Assembly: GCF_020184175.1 (NCBI RefSeq)
Contig: NC_065530.1
Coordinates: 68,797,260 to 68,861,259 of the forward strand
Source: Aphis gossypii
Lineage: Eukaryota > Arthropoda > Insecta > Hemiptera > Aphididae
DNA length: 64,000 nt
Reading direction: 5' to 3'
The translations under genes and the position numbers were made by a program. Positions within the stretch are counted from its first letter, which is position 1; every line of letters starts with the position of its first letter. A model generated the notes under the pieces. That model was not told where the DNA came from, did no database searches, and saw nothing but the letters and a program-made list of their open reading frames with translations. Of this stretch, positions 51,961 through 64,000 are shown in pieces.

Positions 51961-54900
51961 GTAAGTGTAAAATTGTGAATATACCTTATGTAGGAAATAT
52001 ATTAGAATTTTGTATTGTGACCAGTAAAACCAGTAAACACTTCAAGAATGTGTACTAAATAATAATAAAAAAAATAAATAAATAAAACCTTGGAAACATG
52101 TGGCTAATGCGAGAAAATACGTTAGGATACGGAACTGGACACCGGGTTTAAAAGCAATGACAAACGTTTTTCCTAGACGGTTTGAAAAATTTTCCTTGTA
52201 TAGAAATATTATTATATCGAAAAAACCTGCATTAAACTTGAATAGAATATGCATGAAACTTTTCCTGGTTTTTATGTCAGTTATTATTTAAAAATTGCAT
52301 AAAATGTTCTTAAAAACGTGTATAATATATAAATTTGTGTGTTTTTTTTTTTTACATATTGCATATTATTATTTTGCAAATATTTTATTAATGAAATTTA
52401 AATAATGTTAAGAAATAGTACTATGAAAATTTTATAGTTATTTTTTAACGATTGTAATGATTTAATGACACTGATAGCAAATTTATACACAAGATATTTT
52501 TGTTCGAAAAAAAATTTTTTTTCATTTATTTAAATTAACTTAATGAGACAAAATAATATATCATATTCTGCAGAAAAATATGTAATTGATCAAAAAAAAT
52601 ATTTGTATTTACAAAGATGTTTATTTAGTACCTAAATGCAATAAGTGTTAAAAATATATATATTTTTTTTGTATAGTCGTATACGCATTAACATATTATA
52701 CCACTTAAATAAATATAGTTAAGTGTAGTTTAATTGAATGTATAAGTATTAACAGTAACTGCTGTATATAAATACTGATATTTTAAAATAACCTTGGTTA
52801 AAATTTAAATTTATTTCATTTTTATCAAGATAAATTATATAAAAATGAAAAATTAGTGGAAAAAAAATAAATAGTTAAAAACAATATAAATCAATAATTT
52901 ATAGAACATTATAAATAATATTGTTGTACAAACAAGCATAATATTGTATTATATTATAAAATATGGAATAGACATATTAGATGGTTGAAGATTATTAATA
53001 TTTGTAGTGCGTGAATTATGAACTTAGTTCTTAGAGGAATTTGAAAATTGTATTTTCTGGTTAAACTAATAATATATGGATTTTTATATTTTTTATTAGA
53101 GCTTGAAGTGGAGTCACTTGGTAACATTATTAAAAATTATAAGTGAAATGATTGTTTTACTAGACTACTTTATGTTTTATACGAGTTAAGATGAGATTTA
53201 TTTCCCTTATACGAAGCTGTATTCAGCCCCGAGCGTAAATCGTATTCGATGAGATTTGAAGATAACTTCGAACAAGTACTTAAGAAATTACCTCTTCGCA
53301 TTTAAGTCATTTCACACAACTAGTAGTACCTACTATAATAAAAATTTTTGGTATGATAGTAAACCAAAATCTATATTTAAATGATCACTTTTACTCAGTA
53401 ATAGATGCTTACTATAAGATATACGAGTATAATAATATAATATTAATAGTACGGATTTATCTTATGAATAAATATATTCTCTCAAAAATAAATTCTGCAT
53501 TATAAAATTAACTTAAGTACTCCTATGATATATATCATATATTATAACTGCTAAGTTTTGTATTTTATTTAGTTTTTTGAAGAAAAATGTATGTTGAAGA
53601 ACTTTAAAGTCGAAGTTAATGTTATATACTATTAGATATTTATCAAACATTATATTCTTAATCATTCGAGAATAGATGTTATTTTAAGACACTATTTAGT
53701 TTTATACATACAATATGAGATGGAGTCAACAACCAGTATTTTACATTTATAAGCAACGTACAAAATAACTTTAAAAAAAAAAACAGTTTATTTTATTAAA
53801 ATCAGTAGATAATCGCTTTTTTAACAATCATGCGTTTTTAAAAATATATCATTAATATGATAACCATCAGAAATAATACATTATTAAAGGTGATCCCAGA
53901 AATGTTTGAATGATTTTTACTATATTTTGATATGTATGACCGTGATTTCTTTTTTGATTCGCTTTTTCAGATTTTCTAAGATGTGGTGTAAATGATTAAA
54001 AACTTAATACTTAAGATTATAAATAGAATCTATTACTTTAATTTAATTCTCGGGTCTCCTCACGTAATTTCATGAAAAACCAGCCACACAGGATATTTAT
54101 CGCAAAACTATAAGTGAAATTTTAAGCTGTATTAGATAAAGCCACGTCTTGTTGTTATTGGAATATTTTATTTTAATGCATTGATTTTTAGACATTTTCT
54201 CAGATCTATATTACAGATAATTTTCCAAAATCAAATCATACGAACGGAAAAAAGTAACGGTTCTCTTGAAAAAAAAAATTCCGGACGATTACACTAAGTA
54301 TGAGACACAACACTCTACACTGTCACTTTAGGGATATAGAATGTTACTCTACTACGATTATTAACATTAATAATTTATATTTCTGTATCCTATAATTTTA
54401 GAATTTTTAAAATAAATTTGATTTTAAGCTATCTAATTATTTAATATTTTTGTTAATCACAAAAGAAAAATAGCATTTGTGCATAATTTAAGATATATAA
54501 ACAATATATTACATTTTCAGTTTTAAAACACCAAATTGCATAATGTTAATAAATTATTAATAAATACATTAGCACTAATTTTAAATAATTATCCAATTCG
54601 CGATATTTATCCAACACAATAAACTTTAAATTTTGATAATTAGCTTTAGACAAATTTATAATATTAAAAAAAAAAAAACCAAAATAGGTATACTAGACTC
54701 TACGTATTTATTTATTTATTTTTTTTATGTACATTACTAATAAATTATGAGAAAAATAACTTGCTTTTATAATAAACAAAGGTCTTTTGATATATTTTAT
54801 TGATGTTGATGGCGTCGATAGTTGCTTGTATAGTTAACCAGAAGTGTAAAAACAGTTCATTGACCAGATTTCAGTAAACTGATAAATGTCCACATTGGTG

Positions 54901-57900
54901 AAACATCTAAATAACATTTCCGTGATAACTAGTTAAAGAAGTAATAACTAATTAGTATATAAATTAGTGTATATATAATGGTTTAAATTTAAAAAAACTA
55001 CAAATTAACAATATTCTAATATCTAAAACATCACTGACAGGGATGAACTGGCCCTGGCCCACTGGCCTACTGTTTTGTAGGATAAAAGTTTTTGTACTAT
55101 TTATCGATAAGCGGCCAAGCAGTCATAATTATTAAAAGTTGAAAATTAAACCATTCTTACTGATAAACAGCATAAAAACCCTTTTGAAATGAATACATTC
55201 ATTGCTTTGCTCAGAATTTAAAGGGAAAAAATAGTTAAGATCAAAAGCAATGTTTAAATATTAACAATGCTTTATGTTATTATAAGGTATTATTAAATTA
55301 TTTATTGTTATTGTGTGCTTGTGGTATTATTATTTTTATTATTATACAACCAGTTAGCTACCGCAAACGCTTTTGCTTTCCAATTTTATCGAGTTAAAAA
55401 TTTGTCTGTGTTAATTCTATAATATATTTTATAGTCATTATTAGATGAAACATTTTTTATTTATAAAACATGGTTCAAAAGTTGTAAAAAAAATACTTTA
55501 TCCAATATAGTGACTAAATAATTAACTTATAAACTAATTATTTTTCTACTACTGTGAACACGTCTAACGATCATATACACAATGCACAGTGAAATACTAA
55601 GCTTATAAAAATGTAATATTAAATCAAAGGAAGGTAGTAATTCTACGTGCGTATACGAGTATATAAATACAGCAATTTTATTCTGTTCCTTTCATACGTG
55701 TTTACGTACACAAAATTACGTTATATTTTTTTTTATTTTATATAGACTTGTATTCCATATGAATATAAAGTATTTTGTAATAATGCATTACTTTATATTA
55801 GGATCTAATAATATAATGTAACCAACGTATACCATGATAATGTTATAACATTAAACAAATCCGATGTTAAGTTTTGATTTGCTGGCTATTTTTTTCATAC
55901 ATTTATTAGTAATTATTTGACAATTAAAATATAATTGTAAAATTCAAACACGTCCCTGAGAATAAATTGAAGCATCAAAAGTTATGATTGTTTTCAATGA
56001 AAATTTGTTTTGCATTTTTTTAATTTATTAAATTTTAGTTTTACGCAGTCAATAAACTCATTCTTCTTTATTGTCTGACGATATATCTTTATTGGTGTAT
56101 TTTATATCAAACTATATTTTCATTTATTTTATTAGCTTCTGTCGTAAAACGTTTATAAATTTTTAAAAATATAGCTACAGTTTCCGAATATTAATGTAGA
56201 TAAACTTTACATTTTTTTTTCGTATATTTATGAACTTTGACTATTAACCTGTATTTATAAAAAATATACATTCAAACCTAACAGTAAACGATCAAACATT
56301 ATTTTTTAACAATTGGTTTTTATAACTTATTTTATTTTATGTTGAGTTTATTATTCTTAATTCTTCAATATTTTTTGCTTTACTAATCAAAGCAGTTAGT
56401 ATGGTGATTATTATTATTAAAATCCTCTTTTATATTATCTTCTATGCTTTCTTAATGAGATATAGTAGATAGTACAAACTGTTAAGAAACAATTATAAAA
56501 ATAGCATACAAATATAATAGTAGGTAGAAAACTTAGCTTACCTTTTAGTTAATAATAATGACAATTAATCTTTCGTGTGTTACTACTATAAATACAGTAT
56601 GAACCTTAAGATACAAATTACCATACAATGTATTTTGACTAAAAAATCTCTATGAATTCATTATAAAAATACACTTAAAATTTACTTCATAGTGTTAAAA
56701 AAGAAATAATATAATATTTAAAATATAATAAATTAGGTAGATAGATAGCCTATTAGGTGAATTATATTTTCGCGTTCGTGGATTAGGTACATTGTTTTTT
56801 TTTTATATAAAATAATGAGAAGAATTATTATAAAAATGGAAGCATAATAATAAAAAAAAGAATGTAGAACGATCTAATACTATATTATGTACAAGTGACT
56901 TGGAAACTGCCTCAATTAAGACTGATTTCTAAATCTGAAATATAAATTTAATAACTATTAGATATAAAAAGATAAGAGTACTTTTATATATATATATATA
57001 TATGACCACCACTAGATATAATATAATCACTATTAAAACATACAAATTAATTACAGTAATAAATTTGGTAAAATAATTTATGTTACCATAAAATTTGTGA
57101 AAAATTATCTTAAACTTAAAAAATTCTGAAAAAATAGAAACATAAATTATGGCCAAAATATAAAATTTTGTTATTTTTTTCAAAATATGTAAATTAAAAA
57201 TTGCATTAATATAACCAGTATCATACAAAACACATTTTGTACACTAAAAGAACTATACCTACTTCTTAAATTATGAAAACGAAAATAATAAAATCGTACT
57301 GTATTGTAGCATGATATTTTTCATCTATATTTTCCTCATCAAAGAAAGTTCTTGAAATCGGTCAAAAAAAAAAGTTGTATTCAGAAAAAATATCTGCGTT
57401 AAAAAAGTACGTTGATCAAAATCCCAAGCCTACTTTTATATAGTACATACGCTATTCATAGAGTGCATTAACTTTATTATTATTCACCCGTTATTAATTA
57501 TTATATTCTTATTTAAGGTGTAAATGGTAAATTCTTAATGAATAAAAGAAATAATAACAATTTGAGGTTAATAGATTATATAATATATTATACAGTTTAA
57601 CGTGTATTAATACTAATCATAACTGACACAATATTAAAGGTTTAGAGAAAAATGTCAAGATTAAAATAGTTGCGGTTACATGTGATTATATTAAAGTTTA
57701 ATTCAATTGACAATGGGTAAAAACTATTTATAGAGTAGCTATATGTATAGTATCAGTTCAGGCGTCTCACGATACTTTTAAAAAGTTTAACTTGCTTAAA
57801 AGTTCGACGATATCAGATTCTATTATCAAATAAGCATGTTGTTAGTTGTTTGCTGAAGATCATTATATCATATCACTTATCATTAAATAAAAAATATGTG

Positions 57901-60900
57901 CAATAAAAAAAATTGCAATATTATAATGGAAGAGAAAAGAAGAAATAAAACTATATATAATTATTATTTAATATTGAATGACCGTACAACTAAATGCAGG
58001 ATAATTATTCACTTGTTTGTTTTCCTATTCACTCCGATGTGTAGGTATAATATAATACAAGTAACATTTATGTGTGCTACTTATAATTAATATAAATGTT
58101 GCAATATAAACTGATTAAATATCTTAGCCTTCTTACTAAAGAGTAAAAAAGTTTATGATTTATGACCAACATTTTTACAAAACACAGACACAATATGTGA
58201 CACACAATTAATATATTATTATTTATTTATTTATTTAATATATAATACAGTTTTCACCAAAAATGCTATAATAACACTAAGCAATTCTATTAATTTAAAG
58301 TGTAACCCATAGTGTTAACTAGTATTTAAATTGCAATATACTTACTTCAATAGTTTAGTCCATTAATATGTGTTAATTATTAATAGATCGAAGTCGAATT
58401 TAACGTTTTTCTAATGATTATTTCAGAGAAATTATTATAGCATTAAATTAATTATAAAAAAATGAATTGTATCGATTATACCTTTATGTTTGCGGCTATA
58501 TCTAACTGTCCTAACTATTAATTATTTATTATATTTTTGTAAATCATATCCTGTATATAATTATCATTAAGGTACCTTTTATAGTACTGCATCTTTAATT
58601 AAAGTAAACAATAATTATACAAAAAAATGAATTAAAATATATTTTATTCAATATAAGCTTGAATTTTGATACATACTTACAGATTTTTGTATGCTAATTG
58701 CAATATTTCGATTTTCTGCAATAAAATTCGATTACTGTGATATCAAGTGTCCCAAATATATAATATTATATACACGAATACACGCCACATTATAATAGCA
58801 TGCAATATATACTTGATGACACTTCTATGAGCAAATGATGAATGCCTTGTCACATTTAATAAAATACACCCCGAAAATATATGTGTTTTCTTAGTTTACG
58901 ATCAAACGTTTGGAATTATGCAAACATGTAGGTATTGATCGATTACCAGTGGTTTACGAAAAATGATTCGAATATCTTATTACTACTTACATTTTCGTAT
59001 ATTAAAACATAATTAAATTTATTTGGTCTTATGAAGATGAAACAAATTATACAAAAGTATAATGCATTTATTTTTAACAAAATACTTATACTTCATATAC
59101 TAACTTATAATATTATAATATTCTAAATTCCAATAACTATATTTTTTATATTTCAGTTATTAGTAGTATTTGTATATACTATTATATTACGCATTAAATA
59201 ATATTAGGTAAACATAGTTTATTGGTGATGTGGTGTAAAGTACAGGAAATTATCTTAAAAGTAAACATATAAGATAATAATATTATAATAGGAAATGTAA
59301 CCGATAACAGTCAATAGATCCCATTTTTTTTTTTTGTATTACAGCACGACTTACTGATTTTGTTAGATATGAGTTAAGTAAATAAAAATACTTTTTCAAC
59401 CATCAAGTACTAAAAGTCTTATACATAACCATTTGTAGGATAAATATTCAAAATGTTTAAAAAAAAAATAATAATAAATAATATTCAAGACGTAGGTACT
59501 TGATATTTTCAAAAGAATATGAAATAAAAAATATAGACTGATATTTAAATAAAATAAAATTCTAAAATTCAAAGAGTGGCATATAATATACAAGTGAAAT
59601 TATTGAGTTATTTTGCAACTTCAGAAAAACTGAAATATAATTTAAACAAAATCTTCACATACAAATAGGGATTTACATTTAAAAAAAAAAAAAGCATAAA
59701 AATAATATATATCTACCCAAATATAAATGTATTTAATATAAAATTCTAAAATTAATAACGGTAAACCTTTAAATTTTAAAACTTATTTCAGAATTTTAAT
59801 AGTAATAGTTATTGTGTTTTAGTTAATAAGTTATTCTAAAAATATACTAGAAAGTTCAAAAAATAATAATGATAGTATATAGAAATATCTAATAGTGTAG
59901 TAGTGTATCTATTATTTGAACCAAAGATACTATAGAACATAAACTATACGTTTATATAATTTTGTTAAGAGCTTTTGAATTACAAAATAAAAATATGTTT
60001 TTAAATTTTAGATATAGAAAATAATATCAACTCCCACGTAGATTTAACGCAGATGAAATAATGATTTATTGTGAACTTTTATTTTCTAAAGCTTATGGTG
60101 CAGTATAACGTAATAAATCGAAATAGATATACTGCAACTGCCAGGTTAAAAATAGGATGATGTGAACATCAAACTCGAATAACTAAATATGCTAATAAAA
60201 ATTGTATGCCGTGGTCTTGAAAGAAACGTCCTAAAATTCAGAACAATTAATGAACATAGTATTATGGTTTGGTTAAAAAAATTGAGTTTATTTTTAAAAT
60301 ATTTGTATAAAAGTATGAAGTAAATATTTAACACAATATTCTTATAAAATAAAAATAATTTAATCATATTTAAGTGATCTTTTGTGTAAATAATATTTAA
60401 AAAAAAATATATCATAAATATTCCATAATATATCTTGTATATCTTGTATAATATTATGAGACATAGTAGTATTAAATTAATACTGTTTTGTTTTAATATT
60501 AATATAACCACAAAGGCAAAAATGGTATGAACTACCTACGTAAATAATAATAATTAGTAATTAAATAACAAAGTATATTTTACTCTTTTTAGCGAGATTT
60601 AAACACATACAGCACACAATGTATAACAAATAATATCATAATCTTATAAAAGTGCCATTTTATATTATAATATACATAGGTACTTAAAATTAAATTGTTT
60701 ACATTTATATTTAAAATTAAATTAAATAATAAATTAAATGCTCTATAAAAATATAATATATATTATTTACGATTTAGTTACCTCATTTTTTAGAAAATAT
60801 TTTATTGTAACTATATAAAGTGACAGTGGTCTTTTCATTTTATATTTTAATTAAGACGTGGTTAAATGTTTAAAACTTAGTATTAAATTATCTGTGACAT

Positions 60901-61523
60901 ACTGATATATTTTTTTTTGTGAAACAAAATAGTAGTTTCTATTATTTATATTGAGTTTCAAAATGTATTTGTATTACATACATTCAACTAAACCGCTTAA
61001 ATGAATATCAAAGTTGAAGATTAATGTTCCACTTGAAGTTTTTATAATTATATATCAAACTCAAAGGCGTCTGATTGTTAAAACCATTTATTGCGAATGA
61101 ATAAAGGATTCTTGATTTTTATATTATGAAATTCTTATGAAATAAAAAGACAAAACAAAATAAAAAAATTAATTAATTTGATCTTTAGGTATGATTAATG
61201 AACACAAATGACAATATAAAAACATTCTACAAACATATAAAACTTTTACTTTAAAACGTTATCAAATACAAAAAAAAAAAAGTATAACTGTGACACAATT
61301 TATTATGTTTTCCGTTGAAAATTATTATATAAAATTATTCGTTAACATAGTTGAAACTTAAAACAATACTATAAAAATATATTATAGCTTATATAATATG
61401 TATACAAACATTATAGGTACATTTTATGTTTATTTATTTTATTAATATTATAAATGCATGTACATTATAATTAGAAAACACGTTTTAATTGATTTGTTTA
61501 TTTTTATTTTCATTTAATTTCAG
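51961..61523 (+). other. 9.6-kb intron of the tachykinin receptor gene
   Basis: Flanked by donor GTAAGT (51961) and acceptor TTAATTTCAG (ending 61523), with phases that join correctly (GT + T = Val). The interior is AT-rich with no gene found. It holds a (TA)n run at about 56984-57003 and a GC-richer motif CAGGGATGAACTGGCCCTGG at 55037, which looks like a transposon terminus. The many 60-120-codon frames inside are Ile/Tyr/Asn/Lys-rich chance frames. Confidence 0.75.
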
Positions 61524-61674
61524 TTATAATGTTTCGTTTATGATAATTACATATTTCATTCCAATTGGACTGATGGGTTTCACCTACGCTATGATCGGTC
61601 ACGAGCTATGGGGAAGTCAGAGCATCGGAGAATGTACACAGAGACAGTTGGAGCATATCAAGTCCAAGAGAAGA
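61524..61674 (+). CDS. Tachykinin-like peptide receptor (TkR99D type), internal exon: TM5 and ICL3
   Basis: Continues the receptor. The first T completes Val from the previous exon, followed by YNVSFMIITYFIPIGLMGFT (TM5 with its conserved Pro) and YAMIGHELWGSQSIGECTQR (start of ICL3). It then runs QLEHIKSKRR up to donor GTAAGT at 61675. The ELWGS..IGECT.RQ..... .SKRR pattern is the hallmark of TkR99D-type receptors. The basic SKRR precedes TM6 and is where the G protein couples. It is 151 nt and ends in phase 0. The TM6/TM7 exon, expected to begin with VVKM-like residues, was not found before 64000. Confidence 0.92.
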
Positions 61675-64000
61675 GTAAGTTTTTTTTTATAATCATATTT
61701 TATCATTTTAAGATCCTCATACAGAAACAAATTATCTTTGCTATTTACGAAGTAGTGCAGTCGACTGACCAATTAAAATCGTTTTGAAAATTACATTTAC
61801 ATCAATAAACAAAAATAATCTAAGGATTTTTTTTCGCTTGTAGTTTATTTTTTGTTGAGATTTAAATATAATATACATGTTTTTGAAATATATTTATAGT
61901 ATAAAACAATGTTTTCCGCAAGTTAAGAGGAATTGAAATTTAATCTTGTCAGCTGTCGAATTTAACTCTGGTCTTTTTGATTTTTTCTTGTAGAATCGTT
62001 TGTGTACAATGCTCGTTAACATAACCTTTGAAAATTTCTCTGTCATAGACATATTGCTTTAAAACCAATAAATATAATTCCACACTACTCTATAACAATA
62101 ATTTTAATGTTTGATTCATTACTCAGGGTTAAACTGATTTTAATTGAATCTATTCTGAAAAATTGTTTTGACACAAATGGTCAAGGAATTATGAGAAAAA
62201 CGGCAAAATATAGTTGAATGTTTTTTTCTGATCACAGGATTTTTCCTTGTTTTATTATTGTGCGAATTGCACTTATTTGTATTTATACAACAAATTATTG
62301 ATTGGACCTTTCCATTATATAAATTATTACCGGTGTTTATATTGAGTTGAACGTATTGTTTATTTAAACATTGAAAAAAATATTTGAATTGTAAAGGGTT
62401 ATTTTTTACTGTTTCAAAATAAATTATTTTATAAATGTATATTTCGTTTTCTATTATATTTATATACATATACATTTTAATTGTATTGAATATCTTAATT
62501 TATATTTTAGCATTATATTTTAAATTTGTTTAATCATACGGTATTGTATAATATTTTGTCTAGTATATTATATAATAAACAGGGAAATCAAACAAAAAAT
62601 AAACTGCATTATAACACAAATTATATTATACTAGAGGCTGGTGATATTCGATTGCGGGTGGTATTAAAATTTTTAAAATAGAAATTTTTTTTTAAGATTT
62701 TAAAATTAATAAAAATATGCGTATATTTAAAAATAAATTTTTTGACGAACGTTTAAAAGTTCTAAAAAGTTGAAGACCTAATACACTATACATAATATAT
62801 TATAGTCTGTATATATAGTGTATATTATATTGGTATAGTATACACAATATTGGTTACTTAATAGATTTCTTCACAATACATACAACGTAATGAATTTAAT
62901 TTAAGGTCATCATACATAATATGCAAGTTATAGAATACAGTTCATATTATTTATTTCTATGATATGTATTTACGTACTTACTTATTTATTCTAAAATAAT
63001 AATAATTTTGAATTTCATTTTTTTCTTTTCATATTATTATAATATATCTAAAAACAAAAATAAAAAAAGTATATTTTTTAAAAATTTTCAAAAATCATTA
63101 TGGTTACTTAAACAAATGAAAACATGTTTAAATTGTTATTATGATAGTATTTTATTAAAAATCACTTTTAATTTTTCAAATTTTAAGTGTACTAAATATT
63201 GTTCCATGATATAAGTTAGACTGATCTTGTCTGATATATTTACTGCAGATAAAGTGACCTCAGTTCAATAGGCCATATCATACAATATATGAAAAAAGTA
63301 ATCGGATTACTATACAAATAAATTCGCTCTATAGAAGATGCCCACTTCTCGTATACTACTCACTTAAATCATTAAAAATCTATCAATTTTGTGTCGATAG
63401 TAATACAGAAATGCTCCACTCACTTGGAATTCATAGTCCGCAAAATAACATATTGGTATAATCATTAATCACGAGTATGTATGTTGGAATAGTCTAAATT
63501 ATAGAAGAAAAGTTTATAGTTTAATATCTTTAAAGTATACAAAAATAAAAGATTTTTTTCAACCGATATACATTTTTCATAGAACAGACTTAAGAGTTTA
63601 GTTTTAGTTTCAATTTCTCGTAAAATAAATTCAAAAACACAACACGCGATTGTGTAATCAAATAAAATAAAATATAATTTAAGTGTTTATATAAAAACGT
63701 AGACACGTAGTACAGAAATGTTCAATTTATAAAATGTAATCTTAAATTAACAATTTTTGTTTGACAAAATAAAACGTTTTTCAAAATTAAATACCTATTA
63801 AACAAATGACTTGTACTAAACAAAATAATAATTCACATACAAAAAAATCGAAATGCTCATGATGTAATACATATATATTAATACATTTTTTTTTCATTAT
63901 ACTGTTTACTGAAAATAAAATCCAGTATCAAATCAAAATGTTCGTAAAGTTATTGATTAATATTATTTTAATGATTTTGAAAAATAAAGTAGAAATAAAA
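61675..64000. other. AT-rich DNA, presumably next intron of the receptor gene
   Basis: No exon resembling TM6 or TM7 was found to the window edge, so the gene continues beyond 64000. The open frames seen (for example minus 62475-62140) lack any domain and are rich in Asn/Ile/Lys. Confidence 0.55.

Noticed and set aside
52042..52291. Overlapping short frames on both strands just after the receptor exon
   Set aside because: They follow the splice donor at 51961 and have no receptor similarity, so they are intronic.
56929..57228. 99-codon minus-strand hydrophobic frame in the receptor intron
   Set aside because: Includes the translated (TA)n repeat; no family signature.
60146..60511. 121-codon minus-strand frame, the second longest of the window
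   Set aside because: Ile/Leu/Tyr/Lys-rich chance frame in AT-rich intron DNA; no motif recognised.
1..64000. CRISPR arrays, tRNA or rRNA genes, bacterial operons
   Set aside because: No regularly spaced identical repeats with unique spacers, no tRNA B-box cloverleaf and no rRNA core words were found. The intron-bearing genes point to an animal nuclear genome.

Overview
This is an extremely AT-rich, intron-bearing animal nuclear window that reads as insect, most likely aphid (Hemiptera, Aphididae). The reasons are canonical GT/AG introns, a tachykinin receptor of the insect TkR99D type, heavily decayed insect-style retroelements and Helitrons, and an abundance of TAGGTA/GTAGGTA words and AT-rich dispersed repeats like those I know from aphid genomes. 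The species call is inference. Most of the 64 kb is non-coding, and nearly all open frames of 60-120 codons are chance AT-rich frames.

Left end (1-7 kb, minus strand). A decayed gene at 1021-2610 still shows the Cys box and His box of a ubiquitin-specific-protease-like (C19) cysteine peptidase. It is broken by stops and a frameshift. About 800 bp further along lies the best intact gene of the window: nine coding exons from 6950 down to 3429 encode a 434-residue protein that matches the MIF4G domain of eIF4G, followed by an MA3-like C-terminal part. All splice sites and phases agree. It is far shorter than a true eIF4G and lacks its long N-terminal region. One intron carries a very recent 142-bp tandem duplication.

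Middle (7-49 kb). No convincing host protein-coding gene was found. The region holds relics: a Helitron (PIF1-type) helicase at 17.3-18.7 kb, a Jockey-type reverse transcriptase at 31.0-31.9 kb, the 3' tail of another LINE at 46.8-47.1 kb, a hAT-like terminus at 29.45 kb, copies of dispersed AT-rich repeats, short-period repeat clusters, and several GC-richer patches (22.4-22.9, 33.8-34.6, 40.8-41.1 kb). The patches look like promoter, 5'UTR or exon DNA but encode nothing I recognise.

Right part (49.9-64 kb). A gypsy-type element at 49.9-50.94 kb has its gag frame joined directly to the reverse transcriptase by an internal deletion. Just after it come two internal exons (51745-51960 and 61524-61674, plus strand) of a tachykinin-like peptide receptor, separated by a 9.6-kb intron. 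They encode TM4 with extracellular loop 2, and TM5 with intracellular loop 3. The TM6-TM7 exons must lie beyond the right edge. The TM1-TM3 exons should lie upstream on the plus strand but were not recognised, so much of the middle region may be intron of this receptor gene.

The two clear host genes (eIF4G-like and TkR) are unrelated neighbours on opposite strands. No operon, CRISPR array, tRNA or rRNA was found.
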